A DNA stretch of 64,000 nt from assembly GCA_016858145.1 (NCBI GenBank), contig JAEHOE010000058.1, forward strand, positions 1-64,000. Direction: 5' to 3'. The first letter of the stretch is position 1; every line of letters starts with the position of its first letter. The DNA is from Edaphochlamys debaryana (Eukaryota > Chlorophyta > Chlorophyceae > Chlamydomonadales). Of this stretch, positions 48,801 to 59,625 are shown piece after piece. The notes under the pieces are model-generated. The model was not told where the DNA came from. It made no database searches and saw nothing but the letters and a program-made list of their open reading frames with translations. Both the position numbers and the translations under genes were made by a program.

Positions 48801-50985
48801 AGCCGGGAAGGGAGTTTTGCACGCAACCAACCAACCACCATCCGATTCGCCCCCGCAGGCCCGTGTGCCGCCCATGCCGCTGCCGGGTGCGGCCGCCGCT
48901 GCGCGCGCCGCCGCCCCGAGCCCCGCGGCCCTGGCCCGCATGGGTCGGCAGCTCACCGCCGCGGAGCCCCTCAGCTCAGAGGCGGAGGCGGCGGTGGAGG
49001 AGGGCGAGGCGCACACAAGGGCCATCGTGGAGGCGGCGCTGGCGGCGGCGCGGCGGCAGTGGGCCGCCACCGAGGCGAAGCTCGCGCCGCCGGGCAGCGC
49101 CGCCGCCGCCGCGGCGGCGGCTGCCGCCAGGGCGGCGGCGACGCCCGCCGCCACGCCTGCCCCGGGCCCGCCGCCGCCCGTGGAGGCGGAGGCTGGGCCT
49201 GACAGCCCGGATGCCTGTGAGGCTAAGGCGGAGAGCCCTGACGGTGCGTTGGCGGCTGCCGGTTCGGAGGCGCCCATGGAGGTTGACGGGCAGGGGGTGG
49301 CGGGCACGTCCGGGCCCTCGGCGGACGGGGCAGGGGCAGGAACAGGGGCTCCAGCGGAGGAGCGAGCTGCCCCTGCGCCTGCGCCCACAGCAGCCGAAGC
49401 CGAAGCCACGCCTTCGGGCGAGGCGGCGGCGGAGGGCGCAGCGCCAGCGGCGGATGAGGGTTCGGGCCCCGGCGCCGGAGGCGTCGAGGCTGCCCCCGCG
49501 GAAGCGGCTGCTGCCAAGTCCGCAGACGCAGCCGAGGGCTCAGACGCTACAACGGTTGATCCTTGCGTGGCTGCAGCAACCGCAGCCGAAGCCGGGTCCG
49601 CCCAGGCGGCGGTTGCAGCGACCGAGGCGGCCGCAGCCGAGACCGCGGCGCGGGCTGCGGAGGAGGCCGAGGCTGCTGCTGACGCAACGACGCTGTTCCC
49701 GCTGGACCCTGCGGGGGCGCGTGAGGTCCGGCGGCGGCTGGATTTGGCTGGGGATATGTGCGGGCGGCACGCGGCGCTGTCGGAGGCACTCGCCCATGCG
49801 GACAAGGCGCTGGGCCCGGCGGCGGAGGTGCGTTGGTCGGAGCGGGGCGCGCTGAAAGGGCTTGAGCGGCGCTGAGTCTGGGCGGGGACTCGGCAGCCCG
49901 CAGTGATGTGCTGCTGCGGCAAGCTCCGTACCCTCCGATCCCTCTGTCTGTCATTTAGTCGGCCGGCCCCTGCCGCTCTGCCGAGTCCCCACTCTTTCGT
50001 TGTGGCTTCTGCTTATGCGGCTTAGAATTTGGCCCCTGGGCCGACCTCATTAGGCCTTGTGCTCTCTGGCCCTGCAACCTGTTCGCTGCTGACTCGGGCA
50101 CGCCCTCTGGCCACACCCCTGCGCCCCCTCAGGTCCTGGGGGTGGGGTGCATGGGGGCCCGGGTGCGGGGCGCCTGGCCCCGTGAGGAGGAGGAGGCCTT
50201 CGAGGGCTTCATGCGGGGCGGGGGGCGGAGCCTGGGGCAGCTGCTCAAGGTGCGGCCGTGGGGGCGGAAGGGCGGGGAGCAGGGGTTGGTGAACGTCGGG
50301 TTAGAGTTTGAGTGGAGAGGACGAGGAGCAGCCAGCGAGCGGGATGAAGGGGGTCGACTTGGGGTCGCTAGGAAGCCCACCCTGGCGCTTTGTGCAAGCC
50401 CAGGCTGTGCGTCCGCGCCCCTCTGCCCCTCTACCCGCTCGCCGTCAGCACCGTTCGGTCATGACCCGTCCCCTCACTACCCGCCACCCTAAGCCCCTCT
50501 TTCTCCCCGGTTGACGCGCCCCTCAGGACCCTGCCTGCGGCCAGGCCCGCTCCGGAGCAGAGGTGGTGTCGTACTACTACAACGTGTGGAAGACGCGCGT
50601 AACGCCCGCGGCCCAGGAGTGGCACGCGGAGCGGCAGCGGCGGGCGGAGGCGGGGCAGTCGGGGTCGGGCAGTCCTGAGCCGGAGGAGCGAGAGGGGGGG
50701 AGGGAGGAGGGAAAGCCGGGACGGGAGGGCGCGGGAGGCAAGAGCGGCAAGGGGCGTGCGAGCGCCCAACCTGGGCGGACCGGGTCTGGTGCGACACCGG
50801 CGCTGGCGGGAGGGAGTGCGGGGCCGGATGGCGGGGGAAGTGCGGGCAAGGCGGGCGCCAAGGAGGAGGGAAGGAGCGGTGGCAAGGGCGGGGGCAAGGC
50901 GGCTGCGAAGCCGATCAAGGCTGAGGCCGCTAAGGGTAGCGAGGGGGCCAAGGAGGAGGAGGCCGCTGAGGCGGCTCAGGCTTAG
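45843..50985 (+). CDS. ELM2-SANT domain chromatin protein
   Basis: Likely nuclear corepressor-type protein of about 1471 residues. ELM2-SANT proteins usually bridge histone deacetylases to chromatin. Exons: 45843-48713, 48859-49827, 50133-50249, 50527-50985, in phase. The ELM2 core spans the first junction at about residues 947-967: RLYWGSQFQ joined to ARVPPMPLPG. The SANT domain spans exons 3 and 4: AWPREEEEAFEGFM, RSLGQLLK, then AEVVSYYYNVWKTR. The N-terminal 950 residues are low complexity: Ala/Lys tracts, a conserved-looking LNSYTYYPLRGSNIMSFYPG with VVAHVGRLPAM, acidic stretches, a DEP/AEP minisatellite and an Ala-Pro run (48487-48540). The C-terminus is Lys/Gly/Glu-rich. The start is the first ATG of the long frame. 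Confidence 0.8.
47970..48158 (+). repeat. In-frame minisatellite encoding (D/A)EPxP units
   Basis: Short units of 18-24 bp encode runs such as PMDEPAPMDEPVPMDEPAP and VAEPVPVAEPVPVDEP inside the ELM2-SANT protein. Unit number is likely variable. Confidence 0.8.
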
Positions 50986-51778
50986 CGACCGACGGCGTCC
51001 ATCGACGCGCATGTGCACATAGGAGGCGGCCGCTAGGCAGGAGGGAGCAGTGCCGCAGTGATGGGTGCGACAGGCAGCGCCGTGCGCCCGTGTGTAGTGA
51101 GGGCAGGTGCCTCCGTGCCTGGCGTCGTGGCTTCGGGCTTAGCAAATGGAGAGTCTGGGAGAGGCTTCGTATTGGACCCGTGGATAGGATACGCGTGCTT
51201 GTCCCCTAGAGGCAGTGTGCGAGTGCGTCGGAAGAAGGCTTCCAGGCTTCACTATGAAGGCGCAGAGGCACCGTGAAGACGCTCGCCTTCGCCTGCTCCA
51301 CTTTCCGCGGTAACCTTGCAGCTGTCGCAGCAGAGCTACGGTGACAGGCCTTGTGTGAAAGGTTGAGGCTCAACAGGGGCACTTGGGGGTTGGGGCACGG
51401 GGCCAGCGTGCAGCTGTCTGGGATAGTAGTCAGGGGGCTTGCGCCGGGGGCTACCGAGAGTACCGACGACGGAAGGAGCCGTGCTAGCTCCGTCAAGGGA
51501 TCGGAGTGTAAGTCTTGTGCAGATGCTGAGGCGGGTCATTGTCTGTGTGGGGGGGGAAGCGGGCGCGGGGGGGAGGGGGAGTGCCTCGCCGTGCAACGCG
51601 CGCCGGCACCAGTTGATCGGCAGTGCACAGTGATAACTTGCGCTACTTGGTTCCAAATCACATCGCTGTTTGCTCGAGCTCCGAGAGACATAGTCAAAGA
51701 TACATTTTACGGCGGCGTCGCACTTTGCTGCGCAAACAGCCATAGCCGCTAGCTTTCAGCAGTATATAAGCACTAGCG
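50986..51778. other. ELM2-SANT 3' side and FtsJ promoter side
   Basis: TGTAA at 51508-51512 may end the upstream transcript, although it is 523 bases from the stop. A TATATAAG string at 51763-51770 sits only 9 bases before the FtsJ ATG. No gene is seen. Confidence 0.4.
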
Positions 51779-54526
51779 ATGACGATGGACGAAAGAGGAG
51801 GCTCGGCAGCAGCCTCTCGCGGCTGGCATGTCCTCTTCCAGTTTCCGAACCAGCTGCACGTCTACCGTCTGAAGCAGCTTTTCGACTCAGGCAACTCCCA
51901 TGTCTTTCCTGAGGGCTTCGCAAACGAAGTGAGAGTCTGGTGGGCGCCGAGGGAGGGTAGACTCGGCTCAGGGCACGCTGTGCGTCTGCCCCCGCGCGTC
52001 GTCGGAACGCTGGCTGCACTGCGCACCACCGGTCGCGTCACCGCGGGGACAGTCGGTCTGAGTACCTGGGGGTCATACGTGCCCGGCTCTCAGGGGGCAC
52101 CAGAGAAGCGGGAGGCGCCCAGGGCACTACTCCCCACGCATCCGCACACCCCGCCCCAGCGACCTCGGAGCGCTGTGGCCGGACGTCGCCCCCCCACCGT
52201 GTCCCCCACCTGCCACGTGCCCCCCCGCGCAGGCCGTCGAGCTGGGCCCCATCCACGGCCAGCTGGGCCCGTGCCTGCTCATGTTCACGTGGGTGGGCCT
52301 CGGGCCCGAACAGTTGCTCGACTGGCTCAAGCGCTCCTGCTACGACTGGGTCGTACTGCGGATCTACTGGATTTCGGCCTCGCCCGTACGGCAGCCTGCG
52401 TCTGCGCCTGCGTCTGCCACGGCTGATGGCGCCGCCCAAGCCAGCGGTGCCGTACAGGCGCAGGCTGCACAGCTGCCGTACGCCACGTACACGGGGCCCC
52501 GGGCGCTGCTGGAGGCGGTGCGGGCCGCGGCCCAGGCGGCGGGGGGCCCTGAGGGCCTCGGTGGCGTGAAGCTGCAGGTCTACCCCCGCTCCGTAGAGGC
52601 GGCCACCGCGGTGGGTGGTCGGGTGCCGGTGCAAGAACCCATCCGATCGCCCCTGTGCCGGCGGCCCGGGGCCGCCCCTCGGCGCCACCTCCTGCTTCCC
52701 CACTGTCGAGGTCGGCTCTCGCGTTTCAGCCCTACCCTCCCTCCTGTTACCACTGCTGCCTCCTACCCGCCAGGTCCTCCTGAGCGACGCCCTCCCCCTG
52801 GAGCTGGACGGGCCCAGCCACGTGCTCTTCGTCATCCAGTGGCCATCGGAGCCGGTGGCGGCCGCAACCGCCGCCGTGGCGGCGTGCGAGGCGGACCACG
52901 TGCGGTTGGCCAAGACGCACGACAAGCAGCAGAAGGCCTCGCAGCACATGGCGGAGGAGCTGGAGGGGCTGGCGGCGGCGCTGCGGGCGGCGGGGCAGGT
53001 GCCGCTGAGCGAGGCGGAGATGGCGGCGGCGGAGGCGGCCGCGGCGGCGGGGGAAGGCAAGGAGGCGGCGGGCGGGGCGGCGGAGGCGGCGGAGGAGGAA
53101 GAAGCGGTTGAGACGCAGGAGGCTGCCTGTGCTCAGGGCGGGGATGAAGCGGCGGCGGCGGCGGAGGAGGCAGCATGCGGCCAAGGGGAAGGGGAAGGGG
53201 GCGAAGCGAACGGAGACGGAGCGCAGCGCAAGGTGGCCAAGAAGGTCCACCAGAACCAGCGAATGAAGAAGCAGAAGAAGGTCCCCAGCGGCGATGGGCC
53301 GGTGCCGGTGCTGGAGGCTGTGGCGGCCATTGCCGACCCCACGGAGCGGTGGCGCGTGGCGACCGCGCGCGCGGGGCTGGAGCGGCGGCGGCAGGCGGAG
53401 CGGGAGCAGCGGCGCGCGGCGGTGGTGGAGCGGTGCGCGGCGGAGCGGGCGGCGCTGGATGCGGCGCTGGCGGCGGCACAGGAGGTGGCGCAGTACTCGT
53501 ACGGGCTGGCGCCCGCGGACTGGCAGTACCAGTACGGCAGCGATCGGGACAAGAAGATGCCCGGGCAGCTGTGCCGCGCAGGTGGGAGTTCTTGGGGTCG
53601 TAGGGTTTGGGCCGGGGCCGGGGTCTGGGGCGGGCAGGAACGGGGGACACGCCGGATGCCAACGTGCCTCTCCTCTCACACGCCTCTCCCTCACACCACT
53701 ACCCTCTCCTCCTCTCCACGTACCCGTCCCGCCCGCCCCCCCATCTGCGCCTGCCGCTCAGCCTCCAAGCTGCGCGAGGCGCTCATCTGCTGCACCGGCA
53801 GCGCCGAGCTGCGGCCGGGGCTGGCGGCGGTGGACGTGGGCGCAGCACCCGGCGGGTGGACGCAGATGCTGGCGGCCGCGGGGGCGCGCCTTGTGGTGTC
53901 GATCGACCCCGCCCAGATGGACCCGGGGGTGGCGGCGCTGCCCAACGTGACGCACCTGCAGTGCAGGTGCGCGGCTGGTGGAGGCGGTGGTGGCAGCGGG
54001 AACTGCGTGTGTGGCGGTTGGGTGGTAGTTGGGCTCGGCAGTCAGGACCGTAGCCGGGCGTGCGGGGCTTGGCCGTGCGTCCATGCTCAATCTCCTGCCC
54101 CTCCTCCCACGGGCGGTACTCAGCACTCCATCCATCCCTTTTTCCCAAGGCCTGCCCTCCCAACCCCTCTGCTCCCTCTGCCCCCACCCGAGCAGGTGCG
54201 ATGAGGCGGTGGCCTCGGGGCGCCTTGCGGGGGCGCTGGAGGCGGCAGGGCTGTCGGAAGTTGACTACGTGGTGTGCGACGTGAACGCGCACCCGGGCCA
54301 GACCGTGGGCTGGCTGGAGCCGGTGCTGCCTCTCCTGGCGCCGGGGGGCTCCCTGATCCTCACGCTCAAGACGTTTGGGCGCGGGAAGGATAAGGAGTCG
54401 TACGGCGCTGAGCTGGCGGAACGGTTGGGCCCGGGCTTTGAGCCGGGGCGGCTGGTGTGGCTGCTGAGCAACACGCTGTGCGAGCGGACGTACGTGGCCG
54501 TGAAGCGGGCGGCGGTGGGGGTGTAG
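51779..54526 (+). CDS. FtsJ-like RNA 2'-O-ribose methyltransferase
   Basis: SAM-dependent methyltransferase of about 623 residues. Exons: 51779-51928, 52233-52610, 52774-53581, 53762-53966, 54196-54526, in phase. The C-terminal Rossmann domain has the SAM site AAVDVGAAPGGWTQML (about 465-480), acidic VVSIDPAQMDP, the catalytic Asp in YVVCDVNAHPGQTVGW, and the catalytic Lys in SLILTLKTFGRGKDK, giving the Asp and Lys expected of FtsJ enzymes. The N-terminal part (GWHVLFQFPNQLHVYRLKQL, LMFTWVGLGPEQLLDWLKRS) may be a substrate-binding module as in RlmM-type enzymes. A charged low-complexity insert (Ala/Glu, then KKVHQNQRMKKQKK) fills about residues 230-330. Two ATGs lie close together (51779, 51785). 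The RNA target and cell compartment are not known. Confidence 0.85.
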
Positions 54527-54628
54527 GCGTGTGACAAGCTGGGGGGTGCTTGCGGAGGAGAGGCTGCGGCTAGGGTGACGGGGTGGGGCGCGCGGAGTGA
54601 AGATGCGGATAGCTTGGTATCGCATGGC

Positions 54629-54633
54629 TGTAA
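54629..54633 (+). terminator. TGTAA polyadenylation signal of the FtsJ gene
   Basis: TGTAA lies 103 bases after the stop codon. Confidence 0.5.
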
Positions 54634-54953
54634 GAGTGAAAGAGCAGGTCGATGACAGAAAGACCGTGCAGAACAGGTGCTAGGAGAAGCGCCGGGAGTA
54701 CCGGGACGGCTAAGGGCGGAGTGGTCGTGCCGTGCGACGGACCCGTCGGCGCGGTCGGCCAGAGAAAGTATCGCTATCAGTCGCAACTCTGTACTGTGAT
54801 AGGTTCCTTGACACAGTCAAAGGCGACATCAACCGGCTGCTTTCGTCTGATTGCCTTCTCGAGCATCCGTCAGCTCCCTGCCCCTTCTGCGCCGGCGCCC
54901 GCGCTACTTAGAGGAACACAATTTAAGAGCGAGCGCAGCTGGTGGCAGCAGCG

Positions 54954-55911
54954 ATGGGCCTGCTCCAGCGCTGCGCCACCCTCTTGCGGGGAGCGAGCCT
55001 CGCCGCTGAGCAGGGAGGCGCGTTCAGCCCGAGTGGCATGAGGTATCTATCAAGCACCATGCAGAGTCTCGGGTCGGCGAGAGGCTTCCGGCTCGATCAT
55101 CACGGCCCTGCGGACGCGGTCGCTCCGGCCCTGCTAGCGGAGCGTGGAGGCCTGCGTATGGGCTTCGGTGCAACGATGCTGGGTGGAACGCAGCAGCAGC
55201 GCGTCCCACAGCTCATGGCGCTGTTCCCAGCGTCACTGGTGCGGGGTTTGTTCAGCGCACGCAAGGCGGTCGCAAACCCCCAAATCCACACCCACGACAA
55301 GTACAAGACGGAGTACCCGCAGCCCACGCACGAGTGAGGCTTGACGCAGGGGCTCAGAGCGGGGGGCACACTGGGCTTGCCGCCTGGGTGGCAGCGGGGG
55401 CGCAACCAACGCTCTTGCAGCTTGGGGGAGAGGGGCATGGACCCAGCCCGTGCTGCGCCGCCCTGTCCTGCCCCCCCTACACTCGGGGCTATTACGACGA
55501 GTGCCTCCCCTCTCTCCCCTTCCCATCAACCTCTTGCCCTTCCCTCTTCTTCCCTCCCTCTACCCACCCACCCCCAGCTTCCTGCTGGGTCGCTTCGTGG
55601 TGGACCGTAACGGCACGGTGTGGCACCGCCAGGCCAACTACCGCCACCAGCGCCACGACAAGACGGCCTCGCAGCTCACGCGCCTCAAGCGCTGGAAGCC
55701 GCTGTACTCGGCCTTCGCTTCCAAGCTCAAGAAGGTTGGCTTCAAGGAGCGCTACTGGGCGCCGCCGGACGCAACGGACGTGCCGGGCTTTGAGCCTCGC
55801 TTCAAGGCCCCGCTCAAGCGGCGCTCCGCGGTTCCCGCACTCAACCAGACCACCGGGGACCCGGCGCTGAGGCAGAGCTACAAGCCGGGGCCCCGCCAGC
55901 GGTTGCGGTGA
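54954..55911 (+). CDS. Probable mitochondrial ribosomal protein bL35m
   Basis: Two exons (54954-55333, 55578-55911) join in phase to give about 237 residues. The N-terminal 100 residues are Arg/Ala/Ser-rich with few acids, as expected for a mitochondrial presequence (MGLLQRCATLLRGASLAAEQ). Exon 2 reads FLLGRFVVDRNGTVWHRQAN, then YRHQRHDKTASQLTRLKRW, a basic pattern like the L35 core (a RFKVT-x-GKV-like start, then RxAxxxHxxxxK). The tail is Lys/Pro-rich. The L35 call rests on pattern only. Another mitoribosomal protein or an unrelated basic mitochondrial protein is possible. ATG 54954 is the likely start; no in-frame upstream ATG was found in the preceding leader except non-ATG extensions. 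Confidence 0.5.
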
Positions 55912-56968
55912 ACAGAGCTGCGCGGGGGCTGCAGGGGGGCTGCAGGGCACACGTGGGCCCAGCAGGCGCTGCTTCGGCTTGGGCGGCGGCAGCGTAGTCA
56001 GCATGTGCCGGGGCGCATGCCAAGGAAGGATGCTATGGAGAGTGGGAACACGGTGTCGGTTTCGAGCTCTCCAAAAGGGGGGTAGGGACCCCTGCTCATG
56101 CGCGTAGCGTGCAAGGCTGGGCGGCAGACTGGCGCTGGACAGCATTTGGGTGTGGGAGCTCAGCTCGTCAGCTGGGTGCTCGTGGGGACACTGGCGCCCA
56201 GAGGCCGTGGGGCACCGTGTCATCAGTGGCCTGGCAGGGCCAGGCAACAACAACGCAGCTGGCTTGTGATTGATGGTTGAGGGCTTGGCGCGTGTGTGAT
56301 GCTGGCTTGCGAGGCTGCTGGTGCGAAGGCGTGCTGGTGGTGCGTCTGTGGCATGGGATGTCGGTGTGTGCCGTACGGAATGCGCCGTACAGTTCGGGCA
56401 ATTGCGCGTTCGGAATATCGGGTTGGCCACGCCGCCCCTTTACACTACACTCGTCGCACCCTGAACTACTGGGCCGGCGCAGTAATCACAGTTCGCAACC
56501 TGTGAGCCATTCTAGTACTTTCTTGCATTCGACCTTACGCCCGCTGGGCCTGCTGCTTGAGTCTTGTCGCGTCTACCACACCTGTGCGACTGTCTCGGTA
56601 GCTTCGCTGAAAGCTCACTTCGCGAAGGCCAGCACGCGCCGCAGTTGAACCAAAGCCCGGAAGCCCCTTGTTGCAACCCGAACCCCGAGGAGCAGCCAAT
56701 TGACACGTAAGGAGAGCTCTGGGCATCAGACGCGGACTGCAGTAGCGGTTTATGAGGGCATGGGTGGCCATGCCGACCCGAGTTCAACTTGTCGCTGGGC
56801 AGGGCAGGGCATCGATCGCCCTCAGCCGGGTGTGCGAAGCCAGATTCGAGCCTGACGAGAGGGATACTGCCTATCACGCCCGACTCGTCTTCCCCCCCTT
56901 TGCCCGCGGGCCCCGCCGTTACCCAGCCAGCCCTGTGCACGGCCTCAACTCGGACACCGGTCGTCGAC
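55912..56968. other. Intergenic, no gene seen
   Basis: No frame with splice context and no family motif. A short CAA-type run occurs at 56247-56256. Confidence 0.4.
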
Positions 56969-57613
56969 ATGGCTACCACACAGCTGACCAACGGCCTGTG
57001 CGTGGCCCACGTTTGCGGGCACACGTGCGCCGTGGTGCATGAGTTTGGCAACATGTACCGCTGCCAAAGCTCCGGGCTAGTGCACATCTGCGACTCGACC
57101 TGCAACCAGCGGCTATACCACGACGTGAGGCAGGGGAAGCAGGACCCTGACCCTGGTCGATCTTTTGGGGCCTGAGCTTGGTGGCCCACGCGCTCATCGC
57201 CCTGCCGCCCTCGCCCCGCCCCTCATCGGCTGTTCTGCTCACTGTGCTACCGTACTTGACGCACCTCTCGCCCCTTCGCCACCACTACACAGAAATACCA
57301 CACCATCTGCCGGATCTCGCGGAAGCTGCATCCGCCCTTCGAGAGCGACGCCATGGAGGCTGAGGCTCCGCGGTAAGTGGGGCACGTGTCGTCCGTAACC
57401 GTGGTGCAGCGCAACGGCACGCATGCCCTTGACGCTGCGGAGCTCCTACAACCTGTGAAATCTCGACTGCGAATACCATGAACATTGCTGCACCCCGGAG
57501 CTGCACTCTGAGCCCCACGACTCCATCTTCGCCACAGGAAACGTGGTGGCGACGAGGAGCTTCAGGAGACGGACTCCTGGAAGCGGCGCTCCAACCCACC
57601 CGTCACGTGCTGA
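56969..57613 (+). CDS. Small Cys/His-rich protein of unknown function
   Basis: Three short exons (56969-57124, 57293-57372, 57538-57613) join in phase into a 103-residue protein starting MATTQLTNGLCVAHVCGHTC. Cys and His are spaced like a zinc-binding fold: C-x3-C-x2-H-C, then YRCQSSGLVHICDSTC, then YHTICRISRKLHPP. The C-terminal 40 residues are charged (EAEAPRKRGGDEELQE, WKRRSNPP) and end in Cys. I do not recognise a named family. The splice sites are good (CAG or CAC-AG acceptors; GTGAGG and GTAAGT donors) and the cysteines run across the exon 1-2 junction, which argues for a real gene. Confidence 0.6.
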
Positions 57614-58720
57614 GCAGCGCTAGGGCGTCATGGGGGCGGTCTTGGCCGGCCCTGCTGACGGGCCCTTGGGGCGGGGGCGGCGTGTTGTTCATGCATGAGG
57701 CCCGGATGCAGCCCGGATGCTGGCCGCGCAGACGCCGAAGGGGCTTCGGACGGCGTGAAGATTGGCAACTAGATGGGATGGGTTGGGTTGGATTGTGCGG
57801 TGGACTTGCTCTGGGGCTGGATCCCAGCGCCCCGTCAAGTTTCGAGGCCTGGGGATGGGCACACGGAAGGGATGCGGGACCCTCAGAGCGCTGAACCATT
57901 GCGCTCTTACGGTTCACAACCCTTGACTGGGTTTCGGGTTTCTTTTGCCCCTCGGACATTGGATTTCGGGTTATGCCTCTGCGTTGTGGCGCTGCTGGGA
58001 TGAAGGAACCTTTCAGGGCCCTGCACGGGGATGCACGGGTACCATTAGACTTCATGCGGGCGCTTGACCTAGAGCCGGCTGCGCTTAACCGTCGCCGGGT
58101 TTGATATCTGGAAGCTGCCGGTCAGCTGAGCAGCGTTTTGTCTCACTACTGGGGCCACGTTTGTCTGGGTCCGCCCTCTCTGCGCACGCGTCAGAGTTTT
58201 GTCTCCACAACTTGAAGGCAGATAACGCCATTATGACCTCCACCTTCATCCACAGAGTCACCGTATGCCGACGGTCTCTTTATGCCCGAACTTGCTTGGC
58301 TTCATCGCTGGACGGCATGCGCCAGAATGGCAGGACTTGTGTTGCGGTCTTGATGTGGTAGATCTCAACTTCAGGCGCAGCTGCGCCCAACCAGTCGCGA
58401 CCTTTGAGCGCAGAGCCCGTGGATGGTTGGGGAATCGACGCTCGGGCTGTGCCGTGACGTGGGGCGAGCGGTTGCCGGCCAAAGGTTGCTGACCCATCCC
58501 TGTTGCGGGCGGTGGCGGGGGACCCTGCGTCAACCGTAATGTGTGGGATTGGGCTCAAGCAGGAGGGCGAAGAGTGAGCCACGTGACCTGGTCTACGGAC
58601 CCGGTTCCCCCGTCAACTTGCGGTCTTGTACATGTAAGCTCTAGCTTGTACGCATGGGACGATTGGGACCCGTGTGCTGTGTATCCGGCGATTCCGGCCC
58701 CAGACGGCGGCACTCTGCGG
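57614..58720. other. Intergenic, no gene seen
   Basis: Nothing recognisable on either strand. Confidence 0.4.
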
Positions 58721-58726
58721 AAGCTC

Positions 58727-59200
58727 CCGCACTTTTGTAGCAAAGTTTGGCTGCGAGTGCGGCCCGCGCCGGCACATTTTTGAGCCTTCTGGCGGCTAAG
58801 GTGCGGGGGCCCCTCAACCCCTGGGGGGCCCACCGAACGGGCGCGGCCAGCCGGGCAGGCAGTCCCCTTCCCACCGCCACCGTCCAGCCCGCATCACATG
58901 CACTTGCAGCATGCACTACGGGGTTGCTGCTGGAATTCAATACCCCCAGTTGCCCGCCTACATCAGCTCATGCGCTAGGGCGAGAGCCAGGCAGACTCAT
59001 CCGCTTGAAACAGGCCTCCAGAACGCCGCGCCCTCCGCTACACTCCACCGCACTCTCCCGCACTTTTGGTCGACAAGCGCTTGCCAAGTGCGGCCGCACG
59101 TTTTGGGCCGCCAAGGGCCACGAAGTGCGGCCCGCTTTCGCACTCTTGGGCTTGGACACGAGGTCCGAGTGCGGGACCTCCCGCACTTCGGCCCAGGGAA
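58727..59200. repeat. Degenerate dispersed repeat with AGTGCGG/CCGCACTT words
   Basis: Blocks of the form CCCGCACTTTTG, then AGTGCGGCC, then a T-run and GGCCGCCA occur at about 58727-58805 and 59053-59200, in partly alternating orientation. They look like decayed copies of one short element. Confidence 0.5.
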
Positions 59201-59625
59201 GATAGCAACGCTGGGCGGCACGCTGACGCCGGCGGGGTGGAGCTTGCGTTGATTCTGATGGTCGCCTCTCCAAGGACGTATCGGTATCAAGGCAAAGGGC
59301 TCAGTCACCACCGATAAACCGACAGCGCCTTGGCAAGGAAGCCATCACAACCGTTCAAGTGGCTCACACAGCAAGCTGTACTTCATGGACTGCAATAGTG
59401 GACGCCCCCAACTTGCACCCTCTGAATCTGCACATTCTGCTTCATTCCTATCTGCCCTTCACCCTCTCCCCTCGATCATGAAATGCAGCAGGCTGCTGCC
59501 AGTGACATCACGCCACCCGAATGACACAGCGAGCCACCCCAGAACGCTAATCGCACACGCATCCTCAACACGCATATCCCATGTCGGCTCTCAGTCCCGC
59601 CTGCCTCTCCGCTCCGCCCCCGCCA

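Noticed and set aside
48771..49922. Ala/Ser-rich frames on the minus strand of the ELM2-SANT gene
   Set aside because: They are shadows of GC-rich codon use in the sense exon. The sense frame carries the ELM2 and SANT motifs.
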